A DNA stretch of 9,712 bases from Spirochaetota bacterium (GTDB lineage Bacteria > Spirochaetota > JAHITG01), in contig JAHITG010000427.1 in assembly GCA_018817865.1 (NCBI GenBank), forward strand, positions 1 to 9,712. Reading direction: 5' to 3'. Of the stretch, positions 1 through 6,374 are shown piece by piece (within the stretch, counting starts at the first letter, position 1; the number at the start of each line of letters is the position of its first letter). Under the pieces are notes generated by a model. It did no database searches, was not told where the DNA came from, and saw only the letters and a program-made list of their open reading frames with translations. Both the position numbers and the translations under genes were made by a program.

Positions 1-552
1 ATCCAGAATAAATTTTTCGTTTGGAACAGAATTCTGTTTCAAGAGATAGGCCTTCTTCAGATTCTTCAGGAGATCTTTCAGTTTAAGAATAAAATTATTT
101 TCCCGGATCTCCTTTCCTTTTAAAAGAGAAATAATACCGCTTTTGATCACATTAAATTCTTTCTGGAATTGCTTGAAGAGGTTTTCATCTACACCTTTGA
201 CTTTTTGGAGAAAAGATGCAATTTCCTGAAAAAGTGCACGGATCGACGAGGTATCGTCAGAGGTATTTTTGATCCGGCTCTGTTCGGTCGTACTCTTTTC
301 TGCTCTAACCTTCTTTTCATCTGCCTCATAGTTATCCGTCTTTTTATTCTTGACAGGATCTGTACGAACAGGTTCTTTTATCTTATCCTGTTCCTTCTTT
401 CTATCCGACATGATCTTTTTTTCAATAGATTCCAATTTCTCGATCTTGTTCTCAAGAATATTAATAAAACTGTTATCTGTTTCATTCCTTAACGGATTGA
501 TCTTTGGACCATGATCAGAATTGATATTAAAATTAATCATACTTATCTGCAT
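1..552 (-). CDS. fliK: Probable flagellar hook-length control protein FliK, N-terminal part (3' end outside window)
   Basis: An open frame of 184 codons runs from ATG at 552 to the left edge without a stop. A GAGGG ribosome binding site lies 6 bases before this ATG, and flbB ends 10 bases upstream, so the gene belongs to the same operon. A second in-frame ATG at 540 is possible but has a worse spacing. The protein begins MQISMINFNINSDHG and is very rich in Lys, Glu, Asp and Asn up to about residue 105. A more helical part follows (for example SIRALFQEIASFLQKVKG). No signal peptide or membrane segment is visible. FliK is secreted by the flagellar export machine and sets hook length; its N-terminal region is poorly conserved and its recognisable domain is C-terminal, outside this window. 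The name therefore rests on position: in spirochaetes a fliK-type gene (flbC in Borrelia) follows flbB. It could be another flagellar protein of unknown role. Confidence 0.6.
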   Translation of the reverse strand, partial: MQISMINFNINSDHGPKINPLRNETDNSFINILENKIEKLESIEKKIMSDRKKEQDKIKEPVRTDPVKNKKTDNYEADEKKVRAEKSTTEQSRIKNTSDDTSSIRALFQEIASFLQKVKGVDENLFKQFQKEFNVIKSGIISLLKGKEIRENNFILKLKDLLKNLKKAYLLKQNSVPNEKFILD

Positions 553-562
553 ATTAAACCCT

Positions 563-1210
563 CTAAAAATTAGTTCCTTTTATATCTTCTTCGACAATTG
601 TCATTTTTCTTTGAATGACAGATGCCTTTTCCGGTGTCATTAATGACAGAAAATAAGGTACGATGGATTGCTTGCCTTCTTCTAAGGCCTTCTTTTCTAT
701 AGCCTTCAGGATATCTATGACAAGCAGGTCATCCATATTTGAAAGGCGGTTAACTGCGTCTTCCGGTCTCATACTTACAAAATATTTTGCCTGTTGCCCT
801 ATCCTATCCCGGTAATTATCCTGATCTGAATATTTTTTATCAAGTTCAAGCTCTTTCTCTTTCACACGGTCAGATTGTTCTTTTAATGAGTTCTCTTTTT
901 CTTCCAGCTCCGTCTTTAGTACTTCAAGCTTTTCCTGTTTGTCTTTTAATTGATCCCACTCCATCTTCTTAACCAGTTCCTGTTTACGGTATTCCTCCTT
1001 TGCCAGAAGTAACGGATCCTCCAAACGCTTTGGAAGAATAAAATTGAAACCTGGAATCTTAGCTAAAGTGGGAAATACCCCTTCTTTAAAATTGATCAAT
1101 CCCATATAATCAAGCCAGAGGATCCCGGATGCAATTAAAAAAATATTTAACACAACAAGGTTGATCAAACGTTTATCGATCTCGCTTCTTGTCTTTTTTC
1201 TTTTAATCAT
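563..1210 (-). CDS. flbB: FlbB, spirochaete periplasmic flagellar collar protein with a MotE/MgtE-N-like domain
   Basis: The protein has 215 residues. A short basic N-terminus (MIKRKKTRSE) is followed by one membrane segment at about residues 16-35 (INLVVLNIFLIASGILWLDY), then a linker, a charged coiled coil at about 68-128, and a C-terminal helical domain at about 139-205. That domain contains SMRPEDAVNRLSNM and SLMTPEKASVIQRKM, which resemble the MgtE-N/MotE repeat. This layout and the position after fliJ match FlbB of Borrelia and Treponema. There, FlbB anchors the base of the periplasmic collar around the motor and helps to place stator units; most of the protein should lie in the periplasm. 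The start is ATG at 1210. Its GGAGGG ribosome binding site lies inside the last codons of the transglycosylase gene, which ends 2 bases upstream, so translation is probably coupled. The alternative name MotE would imply the same topology. Confidence 0.85.
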   Translation of the reverse strand: MIKRKKTRSEIDKRLINLVVLNIFLIASGILWLDYMGLINFKEGVFPTLAKIPGFNFILPKRLEDPLLLAKEEYRKQELVKKMEWDQLKDKQEKLEVLKTELEEKENSLKEQSDRVKEKELELDKKYSDQDNYRDRIGQQAKYFVSMRPEDAVNRLSNMDDLLVIDILKAIEKKALEEGKQSIVPYFLSLMTPEKASVIQRKMTIVEEDIKGTNF

Positions 1211-1212
1211 CT

Positions 1213-1746
1213 CTAAAATCCCTCCATATTATCTAAAATTCTGCTTACATAATTCTTAGTTTCCGAGTAATTAGGCACTCCATTATTATCCTCCACTGCC
1301 TTGGGCCCGGCATTATAAGCAGCCAGTGCTTTAACCACATCACCGTCAAATCTATCGAGCATCTGTTTCAAATATTTAACGCCTCCACTGATATTCTCTT
1401 CAGGATCAAAGACATTCGTGACACCGAGAAGCTTTGCGGTCTGAGGCATTAACTGCATCAATCCTTTTGCTCCTTTCGAAGAAACAGCTTTCGGATTATA
1501 ATTAGACTCCTGCTTGATCACACTTTTGATCAATCTTTCCGGAATGGTGTACCTCTTTGCATTTTTTATAATAATGTCATCATACTTGTTATTATCATGT
1601 TTTCCTTCATTGAATATTTTTTCCTGCATCTCCATCAATGTATTCTTAAAATCAGACCTTTGCCCCATTTCAATACTGTTAAACCGTTTGTGGATCGAAC
1701 CGATCCGCTGCATGATCTCATCGATCCTATTTTGTACTGGTATCAT
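1213..1746 (-). CDS. Lytic transglycosylase (GH23, Slt-like) in the flagellar operon, no Sec signal peptide
   Basis: The protein has 177 residues. The catalytic fold occupies about residues 62-177 and carries the family motifs: catalytic Glu80 in SVIKQESNYNP, the GLMQLMPQTA motif at 95-104, AYNAGP at 143-148, and the Tyr/Thr-Tyr-Val motif at about 160-167 (NYSETKNYV). Enzymes of this family cleave the MurNAc-GlcNAc bond of peptidoglycan and form 1,6-anhydroMurNAc. Here the likely role is local opening of the wall so that the rod can pass. The first 60 residues (MIPVQNRIDEIMQRIG and onward) are polar and helical, with no hydrophobic signal segment and no lipobox. The protein may therefore leave through the flagellar export gate, as the FlgJ muramidase does; this is inference. 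The start is ATG at 1746, with AGGAG 9 bases upstream, and overlaps the end of fliJ by 20 bases. A separate FlgJ is not visible in this window. Confidence 0.88.
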   Translation of the reverse strand: MIPVQNRIDEIMQRIGSIHKRFNSIEMGQRSDFKNTLMEMQEKIFNEGKHDNNKYDDIIIKNAKRYTIPERLIKSVIKQESNYNPKAVSSKGAKGLMQLMPQTAKLLGVTNVFDPEENISGGVKYLKQMLDRFDGDVVKALAAYNAGPKAVEDNNGVPNYSETKNYVSRILDNMEGF

Positions 1747-2323
1747 TTGACAACTCTCCTGTTCTTAATAATTCCTCATATAATTTCTCAGTTAAGTTCT
1801 TCTCATACTCTCTATACTTAATCGGGATAAACGGTTTTTTCTTAACTGTCTCTTTTTTCTCCTGCAACTCTTTTTCACTCTTCTCTTTTATATAATTTGT
1901 ATTTCCGACTTCATCGAAAAAATCCTGCTCTTCCTTCTGTAATTCATAATTATACTCTTTTAATTTATTCTCTTTCAGCTTTTCCAGTATCCGTCTCTGC
2001 TTGCGTGCTTCAACCAGCTTTTCATTTATCAACCCGATCTCTTCATCCGCTATCATGATCAGTTTATCCTGCATTTTCATACCTGAACCAAGCCTTTTAA
2101 AGTATCGTTGATACAGTTTCATTCTTTCAACAGAGAGCAGTCTTTCTTTCTCCTCTTCTTTCATTTTATTCCTTGATTCATCCAATTCAGCATGCATCCG
2201 ATCTTTCTTCTCAACCTGTATGTACTTCTTCCTCTCAGCTTTTGCCAGCTCATTTTTAACCAGTCGTTCCTTATGCTCTCTTATCTCAAGTAATTTTTGC
2301 AGGCGGAATTGAAATCTTTTCAC
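1727..2323 (-). CDS. fliJ: FliJ, flagellar export coiled-coil protein (long form)
   Basis: The protein has 198 residues and is almost entirely charged helix. It opens with the FliJ signature of alternating aromatic and hydrophobic residues, MKRFQFRLQKLLEIREHKE, and continues as an antiparallel coiled coil. FliJ inserts into the FliI hexamer like the gamma subunit of F1-ATPase, and links the ATPase to the export gate protein FlhA. The family is usually near 145-150 residues. The extra length here lies at the C-terminus (about 150-198), with Lys/Glu-rich sequence and a KKPFIPIKYREYEKN segment. The start is GTG at 2323, chosen because AGGAG lies 6 bases upstream and because translation gives the signature directly at the N-terminus. 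This start lies inside fliI (38-base overlap), so coupling with fliI is likely. Confidence 0.9.
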   Translation of the reverse strand: MKRFQFRLQKLLEIREHKERLVKNELAKAERKKYIQVEKKDRMHAELDESRNKMKEEEKERLLSVERMKLYQRYFKRLGSGMKMQDKLIMIADEEIGLINEKLVEARKQRRILEKLKENKLKEYNYELQKEEQDFFDEVGNTNYIKEKSEKELQEKKETVKKKPFIPIKYREYEKNLTEKLYEELLRTGELSNDTSTK

Positions 2324-3710
2324 CCGTTACTCCTGTTAAATTAAGTGTATTTAATCTGGACCTTTTTATGGTTTTCTCTTCCTGTTCCGATTCAAAAATA
2401 GCCTTAAGAAGGTCAAGGGTCTCTTGAAATGTATATTTTTCATAAATGCCCTGTTTCAGGAATTCATTAACCTTATCTATCATTTTTATTGCATGATCTA
2501 TCCGGGGATTACTTCCTTTCGCATATGCTCCGATATTGATCAGGTCATAAGCTTCCCTATAGGTTGCCAGTATCTCCTTTATCTTTAAAGCAATATCTAC
2601 ATGATCTTGATCCGTTACATGTACCATTAAACGGCTAATACTCTCCAGAATATCAATGGGAGGATAATGATTTAATGATGCAAGGTCACGGGAAAGAACA
2701 ATGTGTCCATCAAGAATACCGCGTACATTGTCAGCGATCGGCTCATTCATATCATCCGCTTCGACCAGGATCGTATAAAAGGCAGTGATACTGCCCTTGT
2801 CACTTGCCCCGGAGCGTTCCAGCAGAACCGGCAGCATGGAAAAGACAGAGGGCGGAAACCCTCTTGTAGATGGCGGCTCTCCGACTGATAATCCGATCTC
2901 GCGCTGGGCCCGCGCAAACCGGGTAATAGAATCCATTAAAAGCATAACTTTTAAACCCTGATCACGGAAATACTCGGCAATGGTAGTGGCTACAAATGCT
3001 CCTCTTAATCTTAAAATAGGTGCTTCATCAGACGTTGCTACAACCACCACAGACTTTTTCAAGCCTTCTTTACCAAGGTCATTTTCCAGGAAATCATTTA
3101 CTTCCCTGCCTCGCTCTCCGATCAGGGCAATAACATTTACATCAGCTTCTGTAAACCGGGATATCATTCCAAGTAAAGTAGATTTACCGATACCGCTTCC
3201 CGAGAATATACCTACCCTCTGGCCTTCCCCGATAGTAAGGAGGCCGTCAATGGCTTTAATACCGACAGAAAGTTTCTTTTTTATTCTTTTACGCTTTAAA
3301 GCTTCCGGCGAGCCCCTGAAGATCGAGTAATGATCATCAGGAATTAAGGATCCTTTATTATCAATGGGCTCACATTTCCCATTAACGATCCTGCCAAGCA
3401 GAGAATTGCTGACAGGAATCTCCAAAGTTTTACCTGTCCCTATGATCTGGCATCCCTGAGATATACCGCTTATGGAACCATAAGGCATTAAAACAATACC
3501 ATCTTCCCTGAATCCAACTACTTCTGCATTCAGAACTTTTTCTTCGTTTCTATTGGTCCTGTCCGTGATTATAATTTTACACAATTCCCCGATATTAGCC
3601 TGAGGTCCTGTCCCCTCAACCGTTACGCCGATCACTCTTTTTACTTTTCCACCAAGCTTGACCGTTTCAATATTATTCAGTAAATTTTCATACTTATCCA
3701 GTATACTCAA
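2286..3710 (-). CDS. fliI: FliI, flagellum-specific export ATPase
   Basis: The protein has 474 residues and is a clear F1/V1-type hexameric ATPase. An N-terminal beta-barrel region (VKRVIGVTVEGTGPQANIGE, about 23-42) is followed by Walker A GSGIGKST at 171-178, the catalytic-Glu motif GERGREV at 198-204, Walker B LLMDS at 257-261, the GEPPSTRGFPPSVFSMLP stretch at 277-294, and the SISRLM arginine region at about 357-362. With FliH and FliJ it forms the cytoplasmic ATPase complex that feeds rod, hook and filament subunits to the export gate. The start is TTG at 3710. The codon just before it is an in-frame TGA, no in-frame ATG precedes the conserved N-terminus, and GGGAGGGG lies 5 bases upstream. 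A C-terminal tail of roughly 25-30 residues (from about 446) exceeds the usual end of the family, and the fliJ start lies inside it. Confidence 0.97.
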   Translation of the reverse strand: MSILDKYENLLNNIETVKLGGKVKRVIGVTVEGTGPQANIGELCKIIITDRTNRNEEKVLNAEVVGFREDGIVLMPYGSISGISQGCQIIGTGKTLEIPVSNSLLGRIVNGKCEPIDNKGSLIPDDHYSIFRGSPEALKRKRIKKKLSVGIKAIDGLLTIGEGQRVGIFSGSGIGKSTLLGMISRFTEADVNVIALIGERGREVNDFLENDLGKEGLKKSVVVVATSDEAPILRLRGAFVATTIAEYFRDQGLKVMLLMDSITRFARAQREIGLSVGEPPSTRGFPPSVFSMLPVLLERSGASDKGSITAFYTILVEADDMNEPIADNVRGILDGHIVLSRDLASLNHYPPIDILESISRLMVHVTDQDHVDIALKIKEILATYREAYDLINIGAYAKGSNPRIDHAIKMIDKVNEFLKQGIYEKYTFQETLDLLKAIFESEQEEKTIKRSRLNTLNLTGVTGEKISIPPAKIT

Positions 3711-3715
3711 TCATT

Positions 3716-3723
3716 CCCCTCCC
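3716..3723 (-). promoter_or_regulatory. Ribosome binding site of fliI (TTG start)
   Basis: GGGAGGGG on the minus strand lies 5 bases before TTG at 3710 and supports that rare start. The site directly follows the base of the hairpin at 3723-3794, so a folded hairpin could influence access to it. The same 8-mer with the same 5-base spacing serves fliF. Confidence 0.75.
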
Positions 3724-3794
3724 ATAAAATGTGTAAGGAAGAACCATTAAAACTTGTTTTTTCAAGTTTTAATGGTTCTACTTTACATTTTATG
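3723..3794. repeat. Long inverted repeat directly upstream of fliI
   Basis: The inner part is a perfect 17-base-pair stem (3740-3756 with 3763-3779, arm AGAACCATTAAAACTTG) with a loop of six T. The outer part pairs CATAAAATGT at 3723-3732 with ACATTTTATG at 3785-3794. A small internal loop separates the two parts. The outer right arm is also the start of the next hairpin, so both cannot form fully at once. Confidence 0.85.
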
Positions 3795-3826
3795 CATCCG
3801 AAAAGTTCTACTTTTCGGATGCATAA
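3790..3826. repeat. Perfect inverted repeat, 16-base-pair stem
   Basis: The arms at 3790-3805 and 3811-3826 are exact reverse complements (inner arm TGCATCCGAAAAG) with the loop TTCTA. It overlaps the outer right arm of the hairpin at 3723-3794. The 10-mer CATTTTATGC at 3786-3795 overlaps its left arm. Confidence 0.85.
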
Positions 3827-3850
3827 GCAATTTTAAATGATATATCCGAT

Positions 3851-3887
3851 GCAAAATAAAAATTTTTTATAAAAATTTTTATTTTGC
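3851..3887. repeat. AT-rich perfect inverted repeat, 17-base-pair stem
   Basis: The arm GCAAAATAAAAATTTTT at 3851-3867 pairs exactly with 3871-3887, leaving a 3-base loop. Its right arm is the start of a unit (3871-3934) that recurs at 4020-4083. Confidence 0.85.
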
Positions 3888-3902
3888 AACATCTCATTTT
3901 AT

Positions 3903-3934
3903 GCACTTTAAATTTTCGAAGAAATTTAAAGTGC
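3903..3934. repeat. Inverted repeat of the AAATTT-core family, copy 1
   Basis: A perfect 13-base-pair stem joins GCACTTTAAATTT at 3903-3915 and its complement at 3922-3934, with the loop TCGAAG. It shares the inner AAATTT stem and a TCnnAG loop with the hairpins at 3955-3997 and 4052-4083. CATTTTATGC at 3895-3904 runs into its left arm. Confidence 0.87.
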
Positions 3935-3954
3935 TTATTATCTTTACTCTACAT

Positions 3955-3997
3955 TTCACGCCCAGGAAATTTTCAAAGAAATTTTCCTGGGCGTGAA
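3955..3997. repeat. Inverted repeat of the AAATTT-core family, copy 2
   Basis: The outer stem TTCACGCCCAGG at 3955-3966 pairs with 3986-3997. A single unpaired T at 3985 separates it from the inner AAATTT stem (3967-3972 with 3979-3984). The loop is TCAAAG. The outer arms are GC-rich and differ from those of the two sister hairpins, yet still pair. Confidence 0.87.
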
Positions 3998-4051
3998 GTA
4001 TGATTTAAACCATACCTCAAAAAATTTTAATGATGCAACACTGCATTTCAT

Positions 4052-4083
4052 GCCCATTAAATTTTCATAGAAATTTAATGGGC
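4052..4083. repeat. Inverted repeat of the AAATTT-core family, copy 3
   Basis: A perfect 13-base-pair stem joins GCCCATTAAATTT at 4052-4064 and its complement at 4071-4083, with the loop TCATAG. Compared with copy 1, four stem positions differ and they form two compensatory pairs; the other two differences are in the loop. CATTTCATGC at 4044-4053 runs into its left arm. Confidence 0.87.
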
Positions 4084-4111
4084 TTATGCACAGGTAACTT
4101 CAATTACCCAT

Positions 4112-4146
4112 ATAAAAATTTTTATTATGCAATCTAAATTGCATAA
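4112..4146. repeat. Two adjoining palindromes just after the fliH stop
   Basis: ATAAAAATTTTTAT at 4112-4125 is a perfect palindrome. TTATGCAAT at 4125-4133 pairs with ATTGCATAA at 4138-4146 across the loop CTAA. On the transcribed strand these come first after the fliH stop, about 20 bases downstream. They are not followed by a T-run, so a terminator is unlikely. The first palindrome resembles the inner part of the hairpin at 3851-3887. Confidence 0.7.
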
Positions 4147-4164
4147 ACGTCTCTTCATCGATCC

Positions 4165-5154
4165 TTATACACTTTCGCCTGCTACAGCCTGCTCTTCTTG
4201 CTGGACCTCTGTTTCTTTACTTTCGGAAGCAGAGGGCTCTTTCTTTTTAACGGTTTTTGTACCTTCAAAATAAGAAAGATTAGCCAGCTCCCGGATCTGA
4301 TCCTCGATCTCCTGAAGCTGTGTTGCGATCCTGGCATCTACACTTCCAAAATCAGTCTCAATGATACATCCGCCCTTATCCACCCGAGTATCTTCCAATA
4401 TCGTTAAATGCCGCAATTCTTCAAATCGCTGCATAAGCTCTTCTTTATGCTCCGTCGTTAACTCCAGGTCCTCAGTGTTGACCCTGACCGTAACTTCGGC
4501 TTTTCCTTTTATTTTTTCCAAAGCAGATCTTATATTATCAATGACAACTCCTCTCTGTTCTTCTGAAATAGCTTTTACTACCTTCCTTGCGATCAGCAGA
4601 ATGATCCGTATAACCTGGATCTCAGCATCCTCAATGATCGAATCCCGTTTATCTATTGCCCCTTCAACCAAAACATGCAGCCGATCTATCAGCCGCTGTA
4701 CTTCTCCTTCCCCGCTGGCATAGCCGGCGTTATACCCTTCTTCATGAGCCGTCTTTTTTGTATTTTCATACTCTTTCTTAAGCGCATTTTTCTTTTCCTC
4801 TATCTGCTTAGAAAAAACCGCTTCCTGTTCGATCTTGTATTTATCGATCTTTATCTTTACTTCTTCATCTACTTTTTTAGCATTTTCAGATGCCTTCTTT
4901 ATATAATCAAATGAACCGTCTTCAGCTTCTTTGATGATCTTCTCTGCCTCACCTTTAGCGTCTTCCACGATCTGCATCGCTTCCTGCTCAGCCTCTTCAA
5001 GCTTCTTTCTGTTCTCCTGCTCGATCTCTTCAGGAGTGGGACCAACGAATTCATCCTCAATTTCCAGTTTAGGCCGTTCGATCTGTGGGGGAGGTACAAA
5101 GACCTTAGTTTTCAGATCAAAGACATCCCTTGCATGAAATACTTTCTTTGCCAC
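4165..5154 (-). CDS. fliH: FliH, regulator of the flagellar export ATPase
   Basis: The protein has 329 residues, with a short N-terminal segment (MAKKVFHARDVF), a long charged coiled coil at about 42-135, a Gly-spaced stretch EGYNAGYASGEGE at 139-151, and a conserved C-terminal domain with DTRVDKGGCIIETDFGSVDA at 255-274. The last 30 residues are Glu-rich and probably disordered. FliH binds FliI, restrains its ATPase activity and tethers the complex to the rotor; in spirochaetes FliH forms spokes to the C-ring. The start is GTG at 5154, with AAAGGAG 8 bases upstream; the next in-frame Met is too far inside. The 92-base gap to fliG holds no clear signal. Downstream lies the unusual hairpin region before fliI. 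FliH is weakly conserved in general, but position and C-terminal wording make the call firm. Confidence 0.93.
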   Translation of the reverse strand: MAKKVFHARDVFDLKTKVFVPPPQIERPKLEIEDEFVGPTPEEIEQENRKKLEEAEQEAMQIVEDAKGEAEKIIKEAEDGSFDYIKKASENAKKVDEEVKIKIDKYKIEQEAVFSKQIEEKKNALKKEYENTKKTAHEEGYNAGYASGEGEVQRLIDRLHVLVEGAIDKRDSIIEDAEIQVIRIILLIARKVVKAISEEQRGVVIDNIRSALEKIKGKAEVTVRVNTEDLELTTEHKEELMQRFEELRHLTILEDTRVDKGGCIIETDFGSVDARIATQLQEIEDQIRELANLSYFEGTKTVKKKEPSASESKETEVQQEEQAVAGESV

Positions 5155-5246
5155 TTTGAAAACTCCTTTACGCTCTTTTTAGTCTTTCTATAAAATTAAT
5201 TCGGCTATTTGAAAAATATCATTAAACCTCAAAACAAAGGTTCACT

Positions 5247-6371
5247 TTATACGATCATTTCATCTTCGCCACCGCGGGCAACAACGATCTCACCGGCATC
5301 TTCCAGTTTCCTGATAATATTAACTATTTTCTGCTGAGCTTCTTCCACATCCCTTAAGCGGATCGGGCCCATAAATTCCATGTCCTCTTTAAGAAGAGAA
5401 GCCGCACGCTTACTCATATTCCTGAATATCTTGTCCTGAACTTCAGTATCCACCGCCTTCAGGGCCTTGGCCAATTCACTGGTATCAACTTCCCTCAATA
5501 CTTTCTGAATAGCTCTATCATCCAGAAGCACGATGTCTTCAAAAACAAACATCTTTTTCTTTATCTCTTCTGCAAGTTCCGGATCTTCTTCTTCGAGGGT
5601 CTCTATGATACCCTTTTCCGTACTTCTATCAACAAGGTTCAATACTTCAACAACGCTCTCCACACCGCCTGCACTTGTGTAATCTTCACTGGCCAGTGTA
5701 CTCAGCTTTCTTTCCAGAACCCGCTCCACTTCGCGCAACACATCCGGAGAGGTCCTGTCCATCTGTGCTATTCTCTTTATTACATCAGGCTGGATCTCAT
5801 GAGGCAGATTCTTCAATATTTCTGCTGATTTTGCCGAATCCATATAGGCCAATATCAGGGCAATAGTCTGAGGATGTTCACCCTGAATAAAGTTCAATAA
5901 ATGCTGGGGATCGCTCCTTCTGACAAAATCAAAAGGACGAACCTGCAGGGAACTGGTCAGCCTGTTAATAATATCAACCGCCTTCTGTGTTCCCAGGGCT
6001 TTTTCCAGAACTTCCCTGGCGTAATCCATACCTCCCTGACTGATAAACTGCTGAGCCATCATCAGTTCCTGAAATTCCATTAATACTTTATCTTTTTCAT
6101 CAGGTTCTACTTTATCCAGTCTGGCTATCTCAAAAGTAAGCTGTTCTACTTCATCTTCACGAAGATATTTAAAGATCTCGCTTGAAACCTCACTCCCGAT
6201 GGTTACCAGAAAAATAGCGGCTTTTTGACGACCGTTCAGTTTCTCTTTCTTTTTATGATGGGCTGCAGCGTGACGGGACTTAGAACCATGTTCAATAGCA
6301 GCTCCGTCTTTGGAATCTCTGATAATATCTTTAGAATCTTTAATTTCTTTCGATTCTGATGCTTCTGCCAT
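5247..6371 (-). CDS. fliG: FliG, flagellar rotor/switch protein with extended N-terminus
   Basis: The protein has 374 residues. The recognisable protein starts near residue 44 (EKLNGRQKAAIFLVTIGSEV). The EHPQT motif of the middle domain is at 165-169, the MFVF motif at 274-277, the charged torque helix near 285-305 (DRAIQKVLREVD), and the conserved C-terminus at about 336-374 (GPIRLRDVEEAQQKIV, then ARGGEDEMIV). FliG sits on the MS ring and contacts the stator to generate torque and switch direction. FliG is usually about 330-345 residues. The extra part is a polar, Lys/Ser/His-rich N-terminal tail of about 40 residues. The start is ATG at 6371, with a GAGGAG ribosome binding site formed by the last two fliF codons; only 3 bases separate the genes. 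A second FliG, as spirochaetes often have, would lie elsewhere. Confidence 0.97.
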   Translation of the reverse strand: MAEASESKEIKDSKDIIRDSKDGAAIEHGSKSRHAAAHHKKKEKLNGRQKAAIFLVTIGSEVSSEIFKYLREDEVEQLTFEIARLDKVEPDEKDKVLMEFQELMMAQQFISQGGMDYAREVLEKALGTQKAVDIINRLTSSLQVRPFDFVRRSDPQHLLNFIQGEHPQTIALILAYMDSAKSAEILKNLPHEIQPDVIKRIAQMDRTSPDVLREVERVLERKLSTLASEDYTSAGGVESVVEVLNLVDRSTEKGIIETLEEEDPELAEEIKKKMFVFEDIVLLDDRAIQKVLREVDTSELAKALKAVDTEVQDKIFRNMSKRAASLLKEDMEFMGPIRLRDVEEAQQKIVNIIRKLEDAGEIVVARGGEDEMIV

Positions 6372-6374
6372 AAT

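Larger units (their letters stand above)
3711..4164. other. 454-base intergenic region between fliH and fliI packed with inverted repeats
   Basis: No coding frame is credible here. The region is very AT-rich and is largely made of hairpins at 3723-3794, 3790-3826, 3851-3887, 3903-3934, 3955-3997, 4052-4083 and 4125-4146, each listed separately. The 10-mer CATTTYAYGC occurs in direct orientation at 3786-3795, 3895-3904, 3952-3961 and 4044-4053, each time running into the left arm of a hairpin. A longer direct repeat joins 3871-3934 to 4020-4083 (51 of 64 positions identical by my count). No hairpin is followed on the minus strand by a T-run, so they do not look like ordinary terminators. The region is probably transcribed as a spacer between fliH and fliI. 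Confidence 0.85.

Noticed and set aside
169..492. Plus-strand open frame of 107 codons
   Set aside because: It lies antisense to the fliK-like gene, is hydrophobic low-complexity sequence, and fits the pattern of a shadow frame. Other plus-strand frames in the window were dropped for the same reason.
3723..4146. Reading the hairpin cluster as a CRISPR array or as intrinsic terminators
   Set aside because: Spacing is irregular, there are no identical repeats with unique spacers, and no stem is followed by a T-run on the transcribed strand.
3711..4164. Reading the AT-rich palindromic region as a replication origin
   Set aside because: I see no DnaA boxes and no origin-associated gene, and the region lies inside one operon.
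5155..5246. A sigma-28-type promoter (GCCGAATTAA on the minus strand) between fliG and fliH
   Set aside because: The -10-like part fits only in part and there is no good -35 TAAA at the right distance. The short AACCT/AGGTT hairpin there is too weak to call.
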